Positions 18,352 through 26,775 of a DNA stretch of 64,000 bases are shown here, in pieces (position 1 is the first letter of the stretch; every line of letters starts with the position of its first letter). The notes under the pieces were generated by a model that saw nothing but the letters and a program-made list of their open reading frames with translations, did not search any database and had not been told where the DNA came from. The stretch comes from Hoyosella sp. YIM 151337 (GTDB lineage Bacteria; Actinomycetota; Actinomycetes; Mycobacteriales; Mycobacteriaceae). The stretch is from contig NZ_JAPEIQ010000006.1 in NCBI RefSeq assembly GCF_026041215.1, positions 264,146 to 328,145 of the forward strand, given 5' to 3'. Position numbers and translations under genes: made by a program.

Positions 18352-18984
18352 TCACTCGCTCTCGGCATCAATCAGAGAGAGCGCCAAATCGCGGTGCCCA
18401 GACTGGAGAAGGTAGCCGAGCACGAGCGCCCGGAACGCCTGATATGACGTTTCTTCATCGATGTCGCCCGGTACCGCCAATTGATTCAGCGCCAAACCGT
18501 GCGCCAGGGCGGTCAACGCCGGGGCGACTGCTTCGGGGTTGGGGGTGCCAACAGCCTGCAGCGCCGCCGCAGCCACCGCCCGTGACCCCGCGAGCGCGTC
18601 GCGAACCGCGTCACGAAACTCCTCGGATCGCGCGGCGTGCAGAAGGCTTTCCATGAACGCCGGGGTTTCTGGGTATCGGGGCGCCGTAGCCGCCGTGAGC
18701 TCGCGCCCGACCTCGTCGGCCGTCAACTGCTGCGACGCCAGATGCTCGGCCGCAGCGGTCTGCGTCGCACACTCGTCCGCCATAAACACGCGCAAAGCCT
18801 CTGCTTCCAGTTCATGGATAGAGGAGAAGAAGTAGCTCACCGTGGCCAGCGGCAGGCCCGCGCGCTCGGTGACGGCCCGGTGCGTCACCGCAGCAACTCC
18901 CCGCTCCGCCACAATCTCCAGCGTCGCCCGGAGCAGGGCATCGCGGCGCGCCTGGGCGCTGGGACCGTGGCGTCGAGCAGTCAT
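18352..18984 (-). CDS. TetR-family regulator
   Basis: A 210-residue regulator. The N-terminal helix-turn-helix (RRDALLRATLEIVAERGVAAVTHRAVTERAGLPLATVSYFFSSIHELEAEAL) is canonical TetR; the C-terminal ~150 residues are the ligand/dimer domain. ATG 18984 is the natural start; an upstream in-frame codon lies in the operator region. It is divergent from the amidase at 19088 with a strong palindrome between, so it probably represses both. The 261 bases between its stop and the nitrile hydratase operon hold a small GC hairpin (about 18236-18252) and probably that operon's promoter. Confidence 0.9.
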   Translation of the reverse strand: MTARRHGPSAQARRDALLRATLEIVAERGVAAVTHRAVTERAGLPLATVSYFFSSIHELEAEALRVFMADECATQTAAAEHLASQQLTADEVGRELTAATAPRYPETPAFMESLLHAARSEEFRDAVRDALAGSRAVAAAALQAVGTPNPEAVAPALTALAHGLALNQLAVPGDIDEETSYQAFRALVLGYLLQSGHRDLALSLIDAESE

Positions 18985-19008
18985 GACTTGCCATCCTAAA
19001 TCAGCATG

Positions 19009-19070
19009 TCTGGAAGTTCTACTAGACAAAGTCTGAAAGAGTTTCTAGCCTTTCTGGAAGAACTTCCAGA
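19009..19070. promoter_or_regulatory. TetR operator region for the tetR/amidase intergenic
   Basis: TCTGGAAG (19053-19060) and CTTCCAGA (19063-19070) form a perfect 8-2-8 palindrome ending 17 bases before the amidase ATG. The same half-site recurs as TCTGGAAGTTCT at 19009-19020 beside the tetR start, and partially as GTCTGAAAG in between. Repeated half-sites across both promoters suggest two dimer sites controlling both genes. Confidence 0.65.
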
Positions 19071-19087
19071 CACTGAGGAGCGCCCTA

Positions 19088-20503
19088 ATGACCCGAGTTC
19101 ACGCATTCGCCGATGACGCCCTCGGCGACGACGATGCCGTCGGACTGGCTGAACGCCTCGCCGCAGGCGAGGTGAGCGCCGCCGAACTCGCCTCGGCCGC
19201 CGTGGCGCGTGCAGGACGCGTGGACGCGCAACTGCGAGCCATCGCAGTGCCTTACGACCAGCCGCGCTACGCGTCCGATGCCACCGGCGCGCTCGCCGGA
19301 GTGCCGACTTACGTCAAAGACAACGTGGACCTCGCCGGACTACCCACGCAAAACGGCAGTTCCGCATACACAGCGTCCCCCGCGACACGAGACGGGAACT
19401 TCGCGAAGCAGTTCCTGGCCACCGGCGTCACCGTCCTGGGAAAGACGCGGCTCCCGGAATTCGGTCTCAACGCCAGCACCGAGTACAGCGCGGACGAACC
19501 CTGCCGCAATCCGTGGCACACGGACTTCTCGGTCGGCGCCTCCTCTGGCGGCGCCGCAGCGCTGGTAGCGGCTGGAGTTGTGCCGATCGCCCACGCCAAC
19601 GACGGTGGCGGCTCGATCCGCATTCCCGCCGCCTGCACGGGACTGGTCGGCCTCAAACCCACCCTCGGCCGTCTCGTTGACAGCGAGGCGACCCGGTTCA
19701 TGCCCGTCAACATCGTCAGTGAGGGCGTCGTCACCAGAACAGTCCGCGATACCGCCGCATTTCTGGCCGCAGCCGAACGCTACCGCCGCAACCCGCGACT
19801 AGCTCCCATCGGCAGAGTCCTCGGCCCAGCACAGCGCACACTGCGCATCGGAATTCAGCTCGAAAGTCCGACCGGCGCCACCATCGACGCAGAAACTCGC
19901 GCCGCGGTCGAGCGCACTGCGACGGCGCTCGAACGCGCGGGACACATCATCGAACAGGCAGACATACCGGTGACCACTGAGTTCGTGGACGATTTCGTCC
20001 GCTACTGGGGGCTCTTGGCCGACCTCGCGACAACCACCGGCAAAGTGGCCCTCCACCGCTCATGGAACAGCAGCCGAGCCGACGGCCTGACACGCGGCTT
20101 GCGTGACCACCACCGCCGGTCACTGCACCGGATACCCACCTCGCTCAAACGATTGCACGCCGTCCGGCACGCCTACGCGGAATCATTCACCCGCCATGAT
20201 GTCGTTCTCTCCCCTGTGCTGTCGCACCTCACACCGCGCCTTGGACACCTCTCGCCGACCGTGCCGTTCGACGAACTGATCGACCGGCTGATCACCTACG
20301 TGTCATTCACGCCGCTGCACAACGTCGCCGGCGCCCCGGCCATCTCCCTCCCCGCCGGCCTCTCAACCGACGGGCTGCCCGTCGGCGTCCAGCTCTCCAC
20401 CGCCCGCGGCGACGAACGCACGCTGCTCGAATTGGCATACCTGCTCGAAGCTGAGCAGCCGTTTCCCACGATTCACGATCGGGAACGATCGAAGGTGGGG
20501 TGA
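19088..20503 (+). CDS. amidase (amidase-signature family)
   Basis: Hydrolyses carboxamides to acid and ammonia; 471 residues. The Ser-cisSer-Lys triad is visible: Lys in VPTYVKDNVDLAG, cis-Ser in the glycine-serine loop GASSGGAAALV and nucleophile Ser in HANDGGGSIRIPAACTGLVGLKP. ATG 19088 follows GAGGAG by seven bases. It sits about 1 kb from the nitrile hydratase-like operon, so the two could act in sequence (nitrile to amide to acid), although they are not cotranscribed. Confidence 0.9.
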   Translation: MTRVHAFADDALGDDDAVGLAERLAAGEVSAAELASAAVARAGRVDAQLRAIAVPYDQPRYASDATGALAGVPTYVKDNVDLAGLPTQNGSSAYTASPATRDGNFAKQFLATGVTVLGKTRLPEFGLNASTEYSADEPCRNPWHTDFSVGASSGGAAALVAAGVVPIAHANDGGGSIRIPAACTGLVGLKPTLGRLVDSEATRFMPVNIVSEGVVTRTVRDTAAFLAAAERYRRNPRLAPIGRVLGPAQRTLRIGIQLESPTGATIDAETRAAVERTATALERAGHIIEQADIPVTTEFVDDFVRYWGLLADLATTTGKVALHRSWNSSRADGLTRGLRDHHRRSLHRIPTSLKRLHAVRHAYAESFTRHDVVLSPVLSHLTPRLGHLSPTVPFDELIDRLITYVSFTPLHNVAGAPAISLPAGLSTDGLPVGVQLSTARGDERTLLELAYLLEAEQPFPTIHDRERSKVG

Positions 20504-20508
20504 TTGGG

Positions 20509-20563
20509 GGGAATCTGCCCCGCTGTTGGGAATTTGCCCGGGCCGTGGACAGGGCAGATTCCC
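20509..20563. terminator. 12-bp inverted repeat after the amidase gene
   Basis: GGGAATCTGCCC (20509-20520) is perfectly complementary to GGGCAGATTCCC (20552-20563), with a 31-base loop that holds a further related segment (GGGAATTTGCCC at 20528-20539). It starts six bases after the amidase stop and probably ends transcription; the nested related segment makes alternative folds possible. Confidence 0.5.
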
Positions 20564-20651
20564 GGCGAGCGGGCAAGCAGGAAACCCCGGGCACCTGGTC
20601 AGCCGCAAAAAGGCGGCAACCCGCGAACCCGGACGACGGCAGCCCCGTCAT

Positions 20652-20880
20652 TCAAGCTCGGTCAGCGGATGTCACTCGAAACACCAGCCGAGATCGTCCG
20701 CCGGTACCAAGGTGGCGAGTCATCGCGGGCGCTGGCCGCGCGTTGTGGCGCGACACCCGCGCGAGATCCTCACCGAGTCTCATCCTGGCATCGCCGGACA
20801 GTCGGCCAGCGTCCGCTAAGTCCCGGCTCGGAAACCGGGGTAGGCCGCGATCGTCCGGCCTGCGAAAAGCGCTTACGCTG
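20652..20880 (+). pseudogene. possible remnant of a helix-turn-helix (transposase/recombinase-type) gene
   Basis: The 400 bases between the amidase and the YdeI-like gene hold no intact gene that I can defend. One frame from about 20652 reads FKLGQRMSLETPAEIVRRYQ followed by GGESSRALAARCGATP, which resembles the helix-turn-helix tail of resolvases and transposases. The similarity stops near 20760 and related-looking text continues in another frame, as in a decayed gene. Evidence is weak, and chance open frame in GC-rich DNA is the alternative. Confidence 0.3.
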
Positions 20881-20909
20881 ACATAAACGGAACCCCCAGG
20901 AGCAGGGCA

Positions 20910-21482
20910 ATGACCAAGGAACCGCCTGTCGAAAACACATCCGCGTCGTCGGCAATCGTCTTCAACGGGCGCGTGCAGAAAGTCGGTGAACGGGCAATTC
21001 TGCGGTTTCCCGACAAGGCGAGCGCACAACTGCCGTCGCGTGGCCAGGTCGCGGTAAAGGCCGTGTTGAATGGACACTCCTTTGAAACGGTTGTCGAACC
21101 TGATGGCATGCGGGGTCATTGGCTTCCGGTCGAGAATTCGCTGATCTACCTTCTCGTCCTCGATGCCAACGATCCGGTGACACTCGAAGTCGAACCGACC
21201 AAAAACTGGCCAGAGCCCGAACTGCCCGACGACTTCCGTGCCGCTCTGCTCGAGGCTCCAGATATCGCAGAGAAATGGCGCACCATCACGTCGATGGCGC
21301 GCTGGGAATGGGTGCGCTGGATCAACGCCACGAAGAACCCGCAGACGCGCGCGCGTCGCGTCGCGGTCAGCATATCGAAACTGCGCTCTGGCAAACGACG
21401 CCCGTGCTGTTTCGATCTCTCGTCATGTACCGATCCGGAATTGTCGAAAAGCGGCAAGCTCGCAGGCGCGAAACCAACTTGA
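20910..21482 (+). CDS. YdeI/OmdA-family protein (DUF1905 plus bacteriocin-protection domain)
   Basis: A 190-residue protein. Residues ~15-90 (FNGRVQKVGERAILRFPDKASAQLPSRGQVAVKAVLNGHSFETVVEPDGMRGHWLPV) form the DUF1905 beta barrel. Residues ~105-165 (LPDDFRAALLEAPDIAEKWRTITSMARWEWVRWINATKNPQTRARRVAVSISKLRSGKRRPCCFD) are the YdeI/OmpD-associated helical domain. The family is linked to bacteriocin or antimicrobial-peptide tolerance in some reports; the mechanism is unknown. It ends 50 bases before the CDP-alcohol phosphotransferase gene on the same strand. Confidence 0.85.
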   Translation: MTKEPPVENTSASSAIVFNGRVQKVGERAILRFPDKASAQLPSRGQVAVKAVLNGHSFETVVEPDGMRGHWLPVENSLIYLLVLDANDPVTLEVEPTKNWPEPELPDDFRAALLEAPDIAEKWRTITSMARWEWVRWINATKNPQTRARRVAVSISKLRSGKRRPCCFDLSSCTDPELSKSGKLAGAKPT

Positions 21483-21532
21483 TGCCCCGAATCGACCTCG
21501 TCGGCGCTACTACGCCCCTGTAGAGAGGAAAC

Positions 21533-22234
21533 GTGGCATTGCTTCGACCGTGGGCGCTGATCGGCTTCGCCGCGCAGCTGGTGGTGCTGGCTGTCCTTGC
21601 CGGCTTCGTCCACATCAGCGCGCTGGGTTGGTTGGCCGGACTCGCATTCGGCGCTGTGGTCAACATATTGGTCGCGAAGTTGCTCGACCGTGAAGGTCTT
21701 ACCTCGCTCGGGCCGGCGAACCAGGTCACGCTCGCGAGGGCCATCCTGGTCGGCGGCGTCAACGCGCTGGTGGTCAGCGGATTCAGCACTGACATCCCGC
21801 CCGCCCTGCTCGTAGGCCTCACTGTGCCCGCCCTGATCCTCGACGGAGTGGACGGCTGGGTCGCACGGCGCACCCGCTCGGTGTCGGCGACGGGCGCTCT
21901 GTTCGACCAGGAAGTCGATGCGTTCCTGATTCTCGTCCTGAGCATCCAGGTCAGCAGAGCGCTCGGCGCGTGGGTGTTAGTGATCGGGCTGGCCCGCTAT
22001 GCGCTCTGGGCAGCCGAGCGGCTGTGGCCATGGCTTCGAAAACCGGTACCGCCACGCTACTGGGGCAAGGTGGTGGCGGCGGTGCAAGGCATCGCGCTGA
22101 TCATCGCGGTCGCGGACGTGCTGCCGCAGGTCGCCAACATCATCATCGTCGGCGTTGCGCTGGTGCTGTTGTGTGAGTCGTTCGGTCGCTACATATTCTG
22201 GCTTTGGCGGAAGCGACCCACGAAATCGAGCTGA
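21533..22234 (+). CDS. CDP-alcohol phosphatidyltransferase-family membrane enzyme
   Basis: A 233-residue integral membrane protein with about six helices. The catalytic motif is complete: D104, D107, G108, A111, R112, G121, D125 and D129 in LDGVDGWVARRTRSVSAT and the following GALFDQEVD. Members move a phospho-alcohol from a CDP-activated donor onto an alcohol; the substrate cannot be read. The GTG start follows AGAGAGGA. Its 3' end overlaps the convergent methyltransferase gene by 46 bases, tying it physically to the pterin/glycosyl cluster on the other strand. Confidence 0.9.
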   Translation: MALLRPWALIGFAAQLVVLAVLAGFVHISALGWLAGLAFGAVVNILVAKLLDREGLTSLGPANQVTLARAILVGGVNALVVSGFSTDIPPALLVGLTVPALILDGVDGWVARRTRSVSATGALFDQEVDAFLILVLSIQVSRALGAWVLVIGLARYALWAAERLWPWLRKPVPPRYWGKVVAAVQGIALIIAVADVLPQVANIIIVGVALVLLCESFGRYIFWLWRKRPTKSS

Positions 22235-23091
22235 TGCGCGATGTAGACCAACTCCCCCGCGGCCAGTTGCCGGCGGCGCTCGGCCAGCCAATCGGCAAGC
22301 TCCGTGGCTCCCACCCAAACCTCGCGACCCCGTAAAGCATCCCCGATCGTGTCGAGGATGATGCGCACGAAGTACGCCTCTTCGGCCGGATAGCTCCCGT
22401 CCGGGCCCGGGTACACGACCCAGTCCGACGACCCCGCTGCCAGCGCGGGCGCCCCCGCGTCCCGCAGGTGGTGAAACATCCGTCGACCCGTGCGGCTTTC
22501 CCCCGCCGGACGTCCGTAGCGGACTCGCTCGTCCATGTCGCGGTGAAAGGCCCGCAGGACCTGGTCGTCGGCGGAGTGAGAGGGCTCGAAGATGCTTTCG
22601 CCGTCGTAGTTGATCGTGAACCAGTAGACACCGCCGGGGACGAGAAGCTGCAGCAAGCCGGGCAGCACCGTCGGCACGTCCACCAAGTCGAGGACGGCGT
22701 TGGCGATCAGCACATCCGCCCGCACCTCGTGAGCGGCTTCCACGTAACTGCCCAGCTCGGCCTGCACGAGGCGCACCCGAAGATCGCCCACCTGAAGTCC
22801 ATCAGGCAGTGATTCGCTGCGCAGACCGCGAGCGGCCGCCCAATCGGACAGCCAGTGACAAGAAGCATCCAGCAACTCCCGGTCGGCGTCCAGGAGGATG
22901 TACTCGCCGACGCTGACCACTCCCCAGTCCATCAGGCGGGCCACCATCGTTCCGAGCCCGGCGCCGACCTCCAGCACTCGCGGCGCATTCGCGGGCATCA
23001 GCCGCCGCAACTCGTCCAGGACATGTCGGTTGAGCGCCCGGTCGTCCACGGTCGTCTTCGCCGCCAGGTAACCCGCATAGTCAAAGGTCAT
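22189..23091 (-). CDS. class I SAM-dependent methyltransferase
   Basis: A 300-residue protein with the Rossmann motif VLEVGAGLGTMVARL at residues 39-53, the acidic motif ILLDADRELLDA and the post-motif VRADVLIANAVLDLVDVP. The C-terminal ~90 residues are an extension I do not recognise. ATG 23091 overlaps the stop of the upstream methyltransferase (ATGA). It is the last gene of the coupled minus-strand cluster. The substrate is unknown, presumably an intermediate or product of the cluster. Confidence 0.85.
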   Translation of the reverse strand: MTFDYAGYLAAKTTVDDRALNRHVLDELRRLMPANAPRVLEVGAGLGTMVARLMDWGVVSVGEYILLDADRELLDASCHWLSDWAAARGLRSESLPDGLQVGDLRVRLVQAELGSYVEAAHEVRADVLIANAVLDLVDVPTVLPGLLQLLVPGGVYWFTINYDGESIFEPSHSADDQVLRAFHRDMDERVRYGRPAGESRTGRRMFHHLRDAGAPALAAGSSDWVVYPGPDGSYPAEEAYFVRIILDTIGDALRGREVWVGATELADWLAERRRQLAAGELVYIAHQLDFVGRFRQSQNM

Positions 23092-23819
23092 TTCTCCGCC
23101 ACCATCGCGAACTTGCGCACCCGCCCGCTGCCCAGCCAGTCACTCCACAGCTCATGGGACGTGATCAGATCGGCGGTAGCCTGCGTCCCGATCTCAGCGG
23201 CGATCTCGCTGCGATGCGCTCCATAGCTGAGAAGCAGCGCAGTCGCTATCGCGTGATGTGAGGAGCTGCAGTCCTGCTGCCAGGTCAGGTTCAGCCCAGC
23301 GTTGCCCAGCACGGCCGTCAGTTCCGCAAGCTCGATGGGCCAGACAGTATCGGCGGCGGGCATCAGCTCCCGCTCCTGATAAGTGAGCGGTCGGCCTTCT
23401 TCGACGGTGAAGGCGAAACGCCCATCCGGCTCCAGCACGCGCGCCACCTCACGAACGAGGGCGTCTTTGTCGCGGAACGCGAGCATCGTCTCCAGCAGAA
23501 AAACCACCTCGAAATGGCCATCGGGCAGCGGCGGGATTTCGAGCTGCTCGAAACGGCACGGTAGGTCTTCGGCCCGCTCCCGTGCGGTGGACAGTGAGCT
23601 TGCGGAGCGATCGATGCCCAAGTAGTTGCACCCGAACTCCGCGCTGACCATCCGGCCGGGGCCAGCGACCCCGCAGCACAGATCGAGCACTGAGACGCCG
23701 AGACCGACCCGGGCCTGACGAGCCAGCTGCCGGACCTCGCCTGCCGACACAAAGCTCTCCTGGCCCACATACTCGGCCGCGGGGAAGGCAGACGCCCGCG
23801 CCCGTTCCAGCGCGCTCAC
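23088..23819 (-). CDS. class I SAM-dependent methyltransferase (second of a pair)
   Basis: A 243-residue protein from GTG 23819, which overlaps the reductase stop as GTGA. The Rossmann motif SVLDLCCGVAGPGRMV is at about residues 43-58; the acidic residue is in NYLGIDRSASSL, followed by HFEVVFLLETMLAF and VARVLEPDGRFAFTVEEG, a UbiE/COQ5-like pattern. An open frame continues upstream of the GTG but runs inside the reductase gene. It is coupled on both sides. Two adjacent unlike methyltransferases suggest two methylations on one scaffold. Confidence 0.85.
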   Translation of the reverse strand: MSALERARASAFPAAEYVGQESFVSAGEVRQLARQARVGLGVSVLDLCCGVAGPGRMVSAEFGCNYLGIDRSASSLSTARERAEDLPCRFEQLEIPPLPDGHFEVVFLLETMLAFRDKDALVREVARVLEPDGRFAFTVEEGRPLTYQERELMPAADTVWPIELAELTAVLGNAGLNLTWQQDCSSSHHAIATALLLSYGAHRSEIAAEIGTQATADLITSHELWSDWLGSGRVRKFAMVAEK

Positions 23820-24502
23820 GTGGCGAAGCGCGCTGAGAGCGCATAGCGCAACAGGACGACGTCGCCGATCTGACGCGTTTCGGCAAGCGTGGCGCGGTGG
23901 CCCGGATTCCACGGGAACTGTCCGTCGCCAACGAATCTGCAGCCTCGTGAATCACCGACGAAGAACGGTGCCACGACTAGTTGCAGCTCATCAGCCAGAC
24001 CCGCCGTGAGGAACTGAGTGAGTATTGTTCGTCCGCCCTCGACCATCAGCCGGCGAACCCCCCGGTTGCCCAAATCGCTGATCAGCCACTCCATGTCAAC
24101 GCATTCACCTGCATCGACGACCGTGGCCACCGATTCGAGCCGTCGGGCTGCCTCAGTTTTGGCCGTCGCGCAGTAGACGATCTTGTCGGCGGGACCGCAC
24201 GTGAAGAAGTTCGCAGCGGCGTCTAGGAGACCGCGCCGGGTCACCGTGACCTTGATCGGCGATGGCGACAACCCGCTTGCTACTCGCTGTGCCCGACGTT
24301 CGGCTGACCGGACCAGCAGCCTGGGGTTGTCGTTACGGATGGTGTTCGCGCCGACGAGGATCGCATCGCAGGATGCCCGAACGCCGTCGACCCGGTCAAA
24401 GTCGGCGTCATTGGATAGCAGAAGGCGTGGAGCTGTTGCGGTGTCGAGGTAGCCGTCAAGCGACATGCTGCAACTGAGCAGTGTGTAGGGACAATCAGCC
24501 AT
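23816..24502 (-). CDS. RibD C-terminal-domain (pyrimidine reductase/DHFR-fold) protein
   Basis: A 228-residue stand-alone reductase domain. The NADPH-binding DHFR-like fold is shown by LLSCSMSLDGYLDT, CDAILVGANTIRNDNPRLLVR, PIKVTVTRRGLLD and RLMVEGGRTILTQFLTAGLADEL. No zinc deaminase domain (HAE...PCxxxGRTPPC) is present. In riboflavin synthesis this domain reduces a ribosylaminopyrimidine to the ribityl form. A free copy beside a pterin-synthase-like gene suggests a related pyrimidine or pterin intermediate rather than housekeeping riboflavin. ATG 24502 overlaps the preceding stop by eight bases. Confidence 0.88.
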   Translation of the reverse strand: MADCPYTLLSCSMSLDGYLDTATAPRLLLSNDADFDRVDGVRASCDAILVGANTIRNDNPRLLVRSAERRAQRVASGLSPSPIKVTVTRRGLLDAAANFFTCGPADKIVYCATAKTEAARRLESVATVVDAGECVDMEWLISDLGNRGVRRLMVEGGRTILTQFLTAGLADELQLVVAPFFVGDSRGCRFVGDGQFPWNPGHRATLAETRQIGDVVLLRYALSARFAT

Positions 24503-25364
24503 GCGCGGACGATCCTTCGAGGAGTTCACCAGATCTCTGCGGCCGCCGGTGGGGGACCAACAGCATGATCGCACCGGGAAGCGCTGCGGCGATGGTAAAT
24601 ACGCCGAATGCGGTGGAGACGGCAAGCCCTTGTGCTCCGCCCAGCCCAGCCGCTCCGAACGCCCAAACGGCCGCGCCCTCGCGCGGACCCCAGCCGCCGA
24701 CATTGAAGGGGAGTGCCGCCACCACCAACACCAGCAAGGTCAGGGGCAGAAGGTGCGCCATCGAGACGTCGACTCCAACGGTGTGGGAGGCGAGGACGAA
24801 GGTCGCGGCGTGGCCCACCACGACGGCTATTGATGCGAGCACGATTCCCGGCCACGCGCGCGGGACGAGGCCGAACCGCCCTACCACCGCAATCAGCCCG
24901 ACGAGGACAACAGAGACTATGGCAAGCACCGCCACAGGCACCGGGGACGGCAGAACGGCAAGCGCCACGACGGTCAGCGAAATCAACACGAGTTGACCAG
25001 CGACGCGTTCCTCCACGACCGCTCGTCCCGCACGCGGCACAGTGCCGACATCCAAACCATGCCGCACGGCGCGGTGAACATCGCCGAGTACACCGGCAGG
25101 AAGCACGATGTTGAGGAACTGCGACTTGTAGTAGGCGGCAACGGCATCCCGCATGGGAAGTTTGAGGGCGAGACCGTCTGCGACGAGCCGCCACCGCCAC
25201 GCTGAACACACCGTGGTGGCGAGGCCGATTGTCGCCGCGATCGCGATCGACGGAATGCTGACGGCCTGAAAGCCCGCCACAAACGGTCCGGTACCGAACT
25301 GAACCACCAGTAGGACGAGGATCGCGACAGCGACCGCGACCTGCAGGAAAACGCGCACTTTCAT
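24495..25364 (-). CDS. YbhN/UPF0104 (LPG synthase transmembrane-domain) membrane protein
   Basis: About 289 residues with six to eight membrane helices. FLNIVLPAGVLGDVHRAVRHG and LPFNVGGWGPREGAAVWAFGAAGL are the two hallmark regions of the lysylphosphatidylglycerol-synthetase membrane-domain family (flippase-like/YbhN). No cytoplasmic aminoacyl-transfer domain is present. Such proteins are often thought to flip or carry lipid-linked products. ATG 25364 overlaps the glycosyltransferase stop (ATGA), so it probably moves or handles the glycosylated product of the cluster. Confidence 0.88.
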   Translation of the reverse strand: MKVRVFLQVAVAVAILVLLVVQFGTGPFVAGFQAVSIPSIAIAATIGLATTVCSAWRWRLVADGLALKLPMRDAVAAYYKSQFLNIVLPAGVLGDVHRAVRHGLDVGTVPRAGRAVVEERVAGQLVLISLTVVALAVLPSPVPVAVLAIVSVVLVGLIAVVGRFGLVPRAWPGIVLASIAVVVGHAATFVLASHTVGVDVSMAHLLPLTLLVLVVAALPFNVGGWGPREGAAVWAFGAAGLGGAQGLAVSTAFGVFTIAAALPGAIMLLVPHRRPQRSGELLEGSSAHG

Positions 25365-26374
25365 CCGGCGAGTACCTCGGCGACTCGCTCGGTGGTTGCC
25401 TGCCACGTGGGCAGCGACCGCCGGCGGTCCCGCGCCGCGCTGCGAAGCCGGTGACGGAGCTGAGAATCCTGCAACCAGCGAGCCAATTCTGCAGCCAGTG
25501 CGCCGACGTCACCCGGCGGTACAAACAGGCCAGGCGAAGTACCGTCAGCGGCGGTACCGACGGCCTCGGGGATGCCGCCCACCTCGGACGCCACCACGGG
25601 AACGCCCCGGGCAAGCGCCTCGCAGATCACCATTCCGTACGTCTCGCTCCGCGATGCCAGCACGAGTAGATCGGCAGTGGCGTACTTCTTCGAAACGGCA
25701 TCCGCGTCGAGCGCCCCGGTGAAGGTGACCCGACCGGCGATCCGCGAGGTGTGCAACTGCTGCCGCAGACGATCGACGAAGACGGGTTCACGATCCAGCG
25801 GACCGGCGAGGGTGCAATGCCATGACAGTTCGGCGATGCGGTCCAGCGCGTCGAGCAGAAGGTCGTGACCCTTGTGTTCGGCGACTGTCGCCACGCACAA
25901 CAGCTGTCGCCCCTCCGGACTTCCACGTGCGAGTTCAGCGGAGTCCACGCCGGGATGGGCCACGTGCACGCAACCGGCCTCCAGACCGTACTCGGCCAGC
26001 AGCTTCTCCCGCGTCCAGCGGCTGGTAGTGACGATTGAGTCGGCTGCCCAAAGCACTTCGCGCTCACGCTGGTTCTCGGGGAGCATATGCACCAGCACAA
26101 CCAGCCGAAGGCGTCTGGCCGCCGACACAAGAACCTGCGGCATGGCAGAGACAATGATGCCGTCGACGAGCACCACCGAGTCGTCCGGAATCTCGGCCGT
26201 CACCTCGGTGACGTCAACGCCCTCGGGCCGCGGCCAGCAGCCCGCGACCGGCTGGACGCATACCTGCCACCCCAGCCGGGTAAGCCCCTCCGCGATCCGA
26301 CGGTCGTAGTAATTGCCGCCGCTCGGACGGGCTGGATCGTCGAAGCCCTCGGGCACCAGGAGATGAACGGTCAT
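25361..26374 (-). CDS. GT4-family glycosyltransferase
   Basis: A 337-residue GT-B fold protein. [34 protein letters not shown] is the N-terminal acceptor domain. [20 protein letters not shown] and [34 protein letters not shown] form the nucleotide-sugar site, with the E-x7-E motif complete. Cytosolic or membrane-associated, with a retaining mechanism expected for GT4. ATG 26374 overlaps the pterin-synthase-like stop. Donor and acceptor are unknown. Confidence 0.9.
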   Translation of the reverse strand: MTVHLLVPEGFDDPARPSGGNYYDRRIAEGLTRLGWQVCVQPVAGCWPRPEGVDVTEVTAEIPDDSVVLVDGIIVSAMPQVLVSAARRLRLVVLVHMLPENQREREVLWAADSIVTTSRWTREKLLAEYGLEAGCVHVAHPGVDSAELARGSPEGRQLLCVATVAEHKGHDLLLDALDRIAELSWHCTLAGPLDREPVFVDRLRQQLHTSRIAGRVTFTGALDADAVSKKYATADLLVLASRSETYGMVICEALARGVPVVASEVGGIPEAVGTAADGTSPGLFVPPGDVGALAAELARWLQDSQLRHRLRSAARDRRRSLPTWQATTERVAEVLAG

Positions 26375-26769
26375 GGTGTTCGTTCGTACGACGCCCACGC
26401 CACATGCGACTCACGAAGCGTCACCATGATTCCGGCAAGCCCCGAAGCACTTTCGCCGAGCTCGCCAGCATGAATGCGGTCCACCAGCCGGTCAGCTACG
26501 AGCTTCGCGAGCACCTCAGTAGTGGTGTTCGTGTCCGCCAGGGACGGCTCGTCGTCGAGGTTGCGATAGTTCAGGTCCGAGAGCACGGAGTGCAATGCAG
26601 TAGTCGCAGCGCCGATATCGACGACGATGCCGTTCGGGTCGAGTTCGGCCCGGCGGAACGTCGCATCGACGACGTACGTGGCGCCATGCAGCCTCTGCGC
26701 GGGCCCGAACACCTCGCCACGCAGGCTGTGCGCGATCATCATGTGCTCTCGCACCGTCACACTGAACAC
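26371..26769 (-). CDS. 6-pyruvoyltetrahydropterin synthase/QueD-fold protein with altered active site
   Basis: A 132-residue T-fold protein. The normal family has zinc ligands in AxH and HGH plus catalytic Cys, Asp/His and Glu. Here H14 and H28 are kept, but the third ligand is Ala (LHGAT, A30), the Cys position four residues before the HGH is A24, and the LDH motif reads LNY (66-68). The pterin-anchor glutamate is kept (TTTE, E85), and E120 and H122 may line the site. The overall fold ([16 protein letters not shown]...[10 protein letters not shown]...GIVVDIG) is intact, so this looks like a repurposed enzyme and not a decaying gene. It starts six bases after the dehydrogenase stop. Confidence 0.8.
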   Translation of the reverse strand: MFSVTVREHMMIAHSLRGEVFGPAQRLHGATYVVDATFRRAELDPNGIVVDIGAATTALHSVLSDLNYRNLDDEPSLADTNTTTEVLAKLVADRLVDRIHAGELGESASGLAGIMVTLRESHVAWASYERTP

Positions 26770-26775
26770 TGCTTT

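Noticed and set aside
24526-25614. 362-residue frame antisense-parallel within the YbhN/GT genes
   Set aside because: Same-strand alternate frame rich in Arg/Pro/Gly, a GC-rich shadow of the membrane protein gene.
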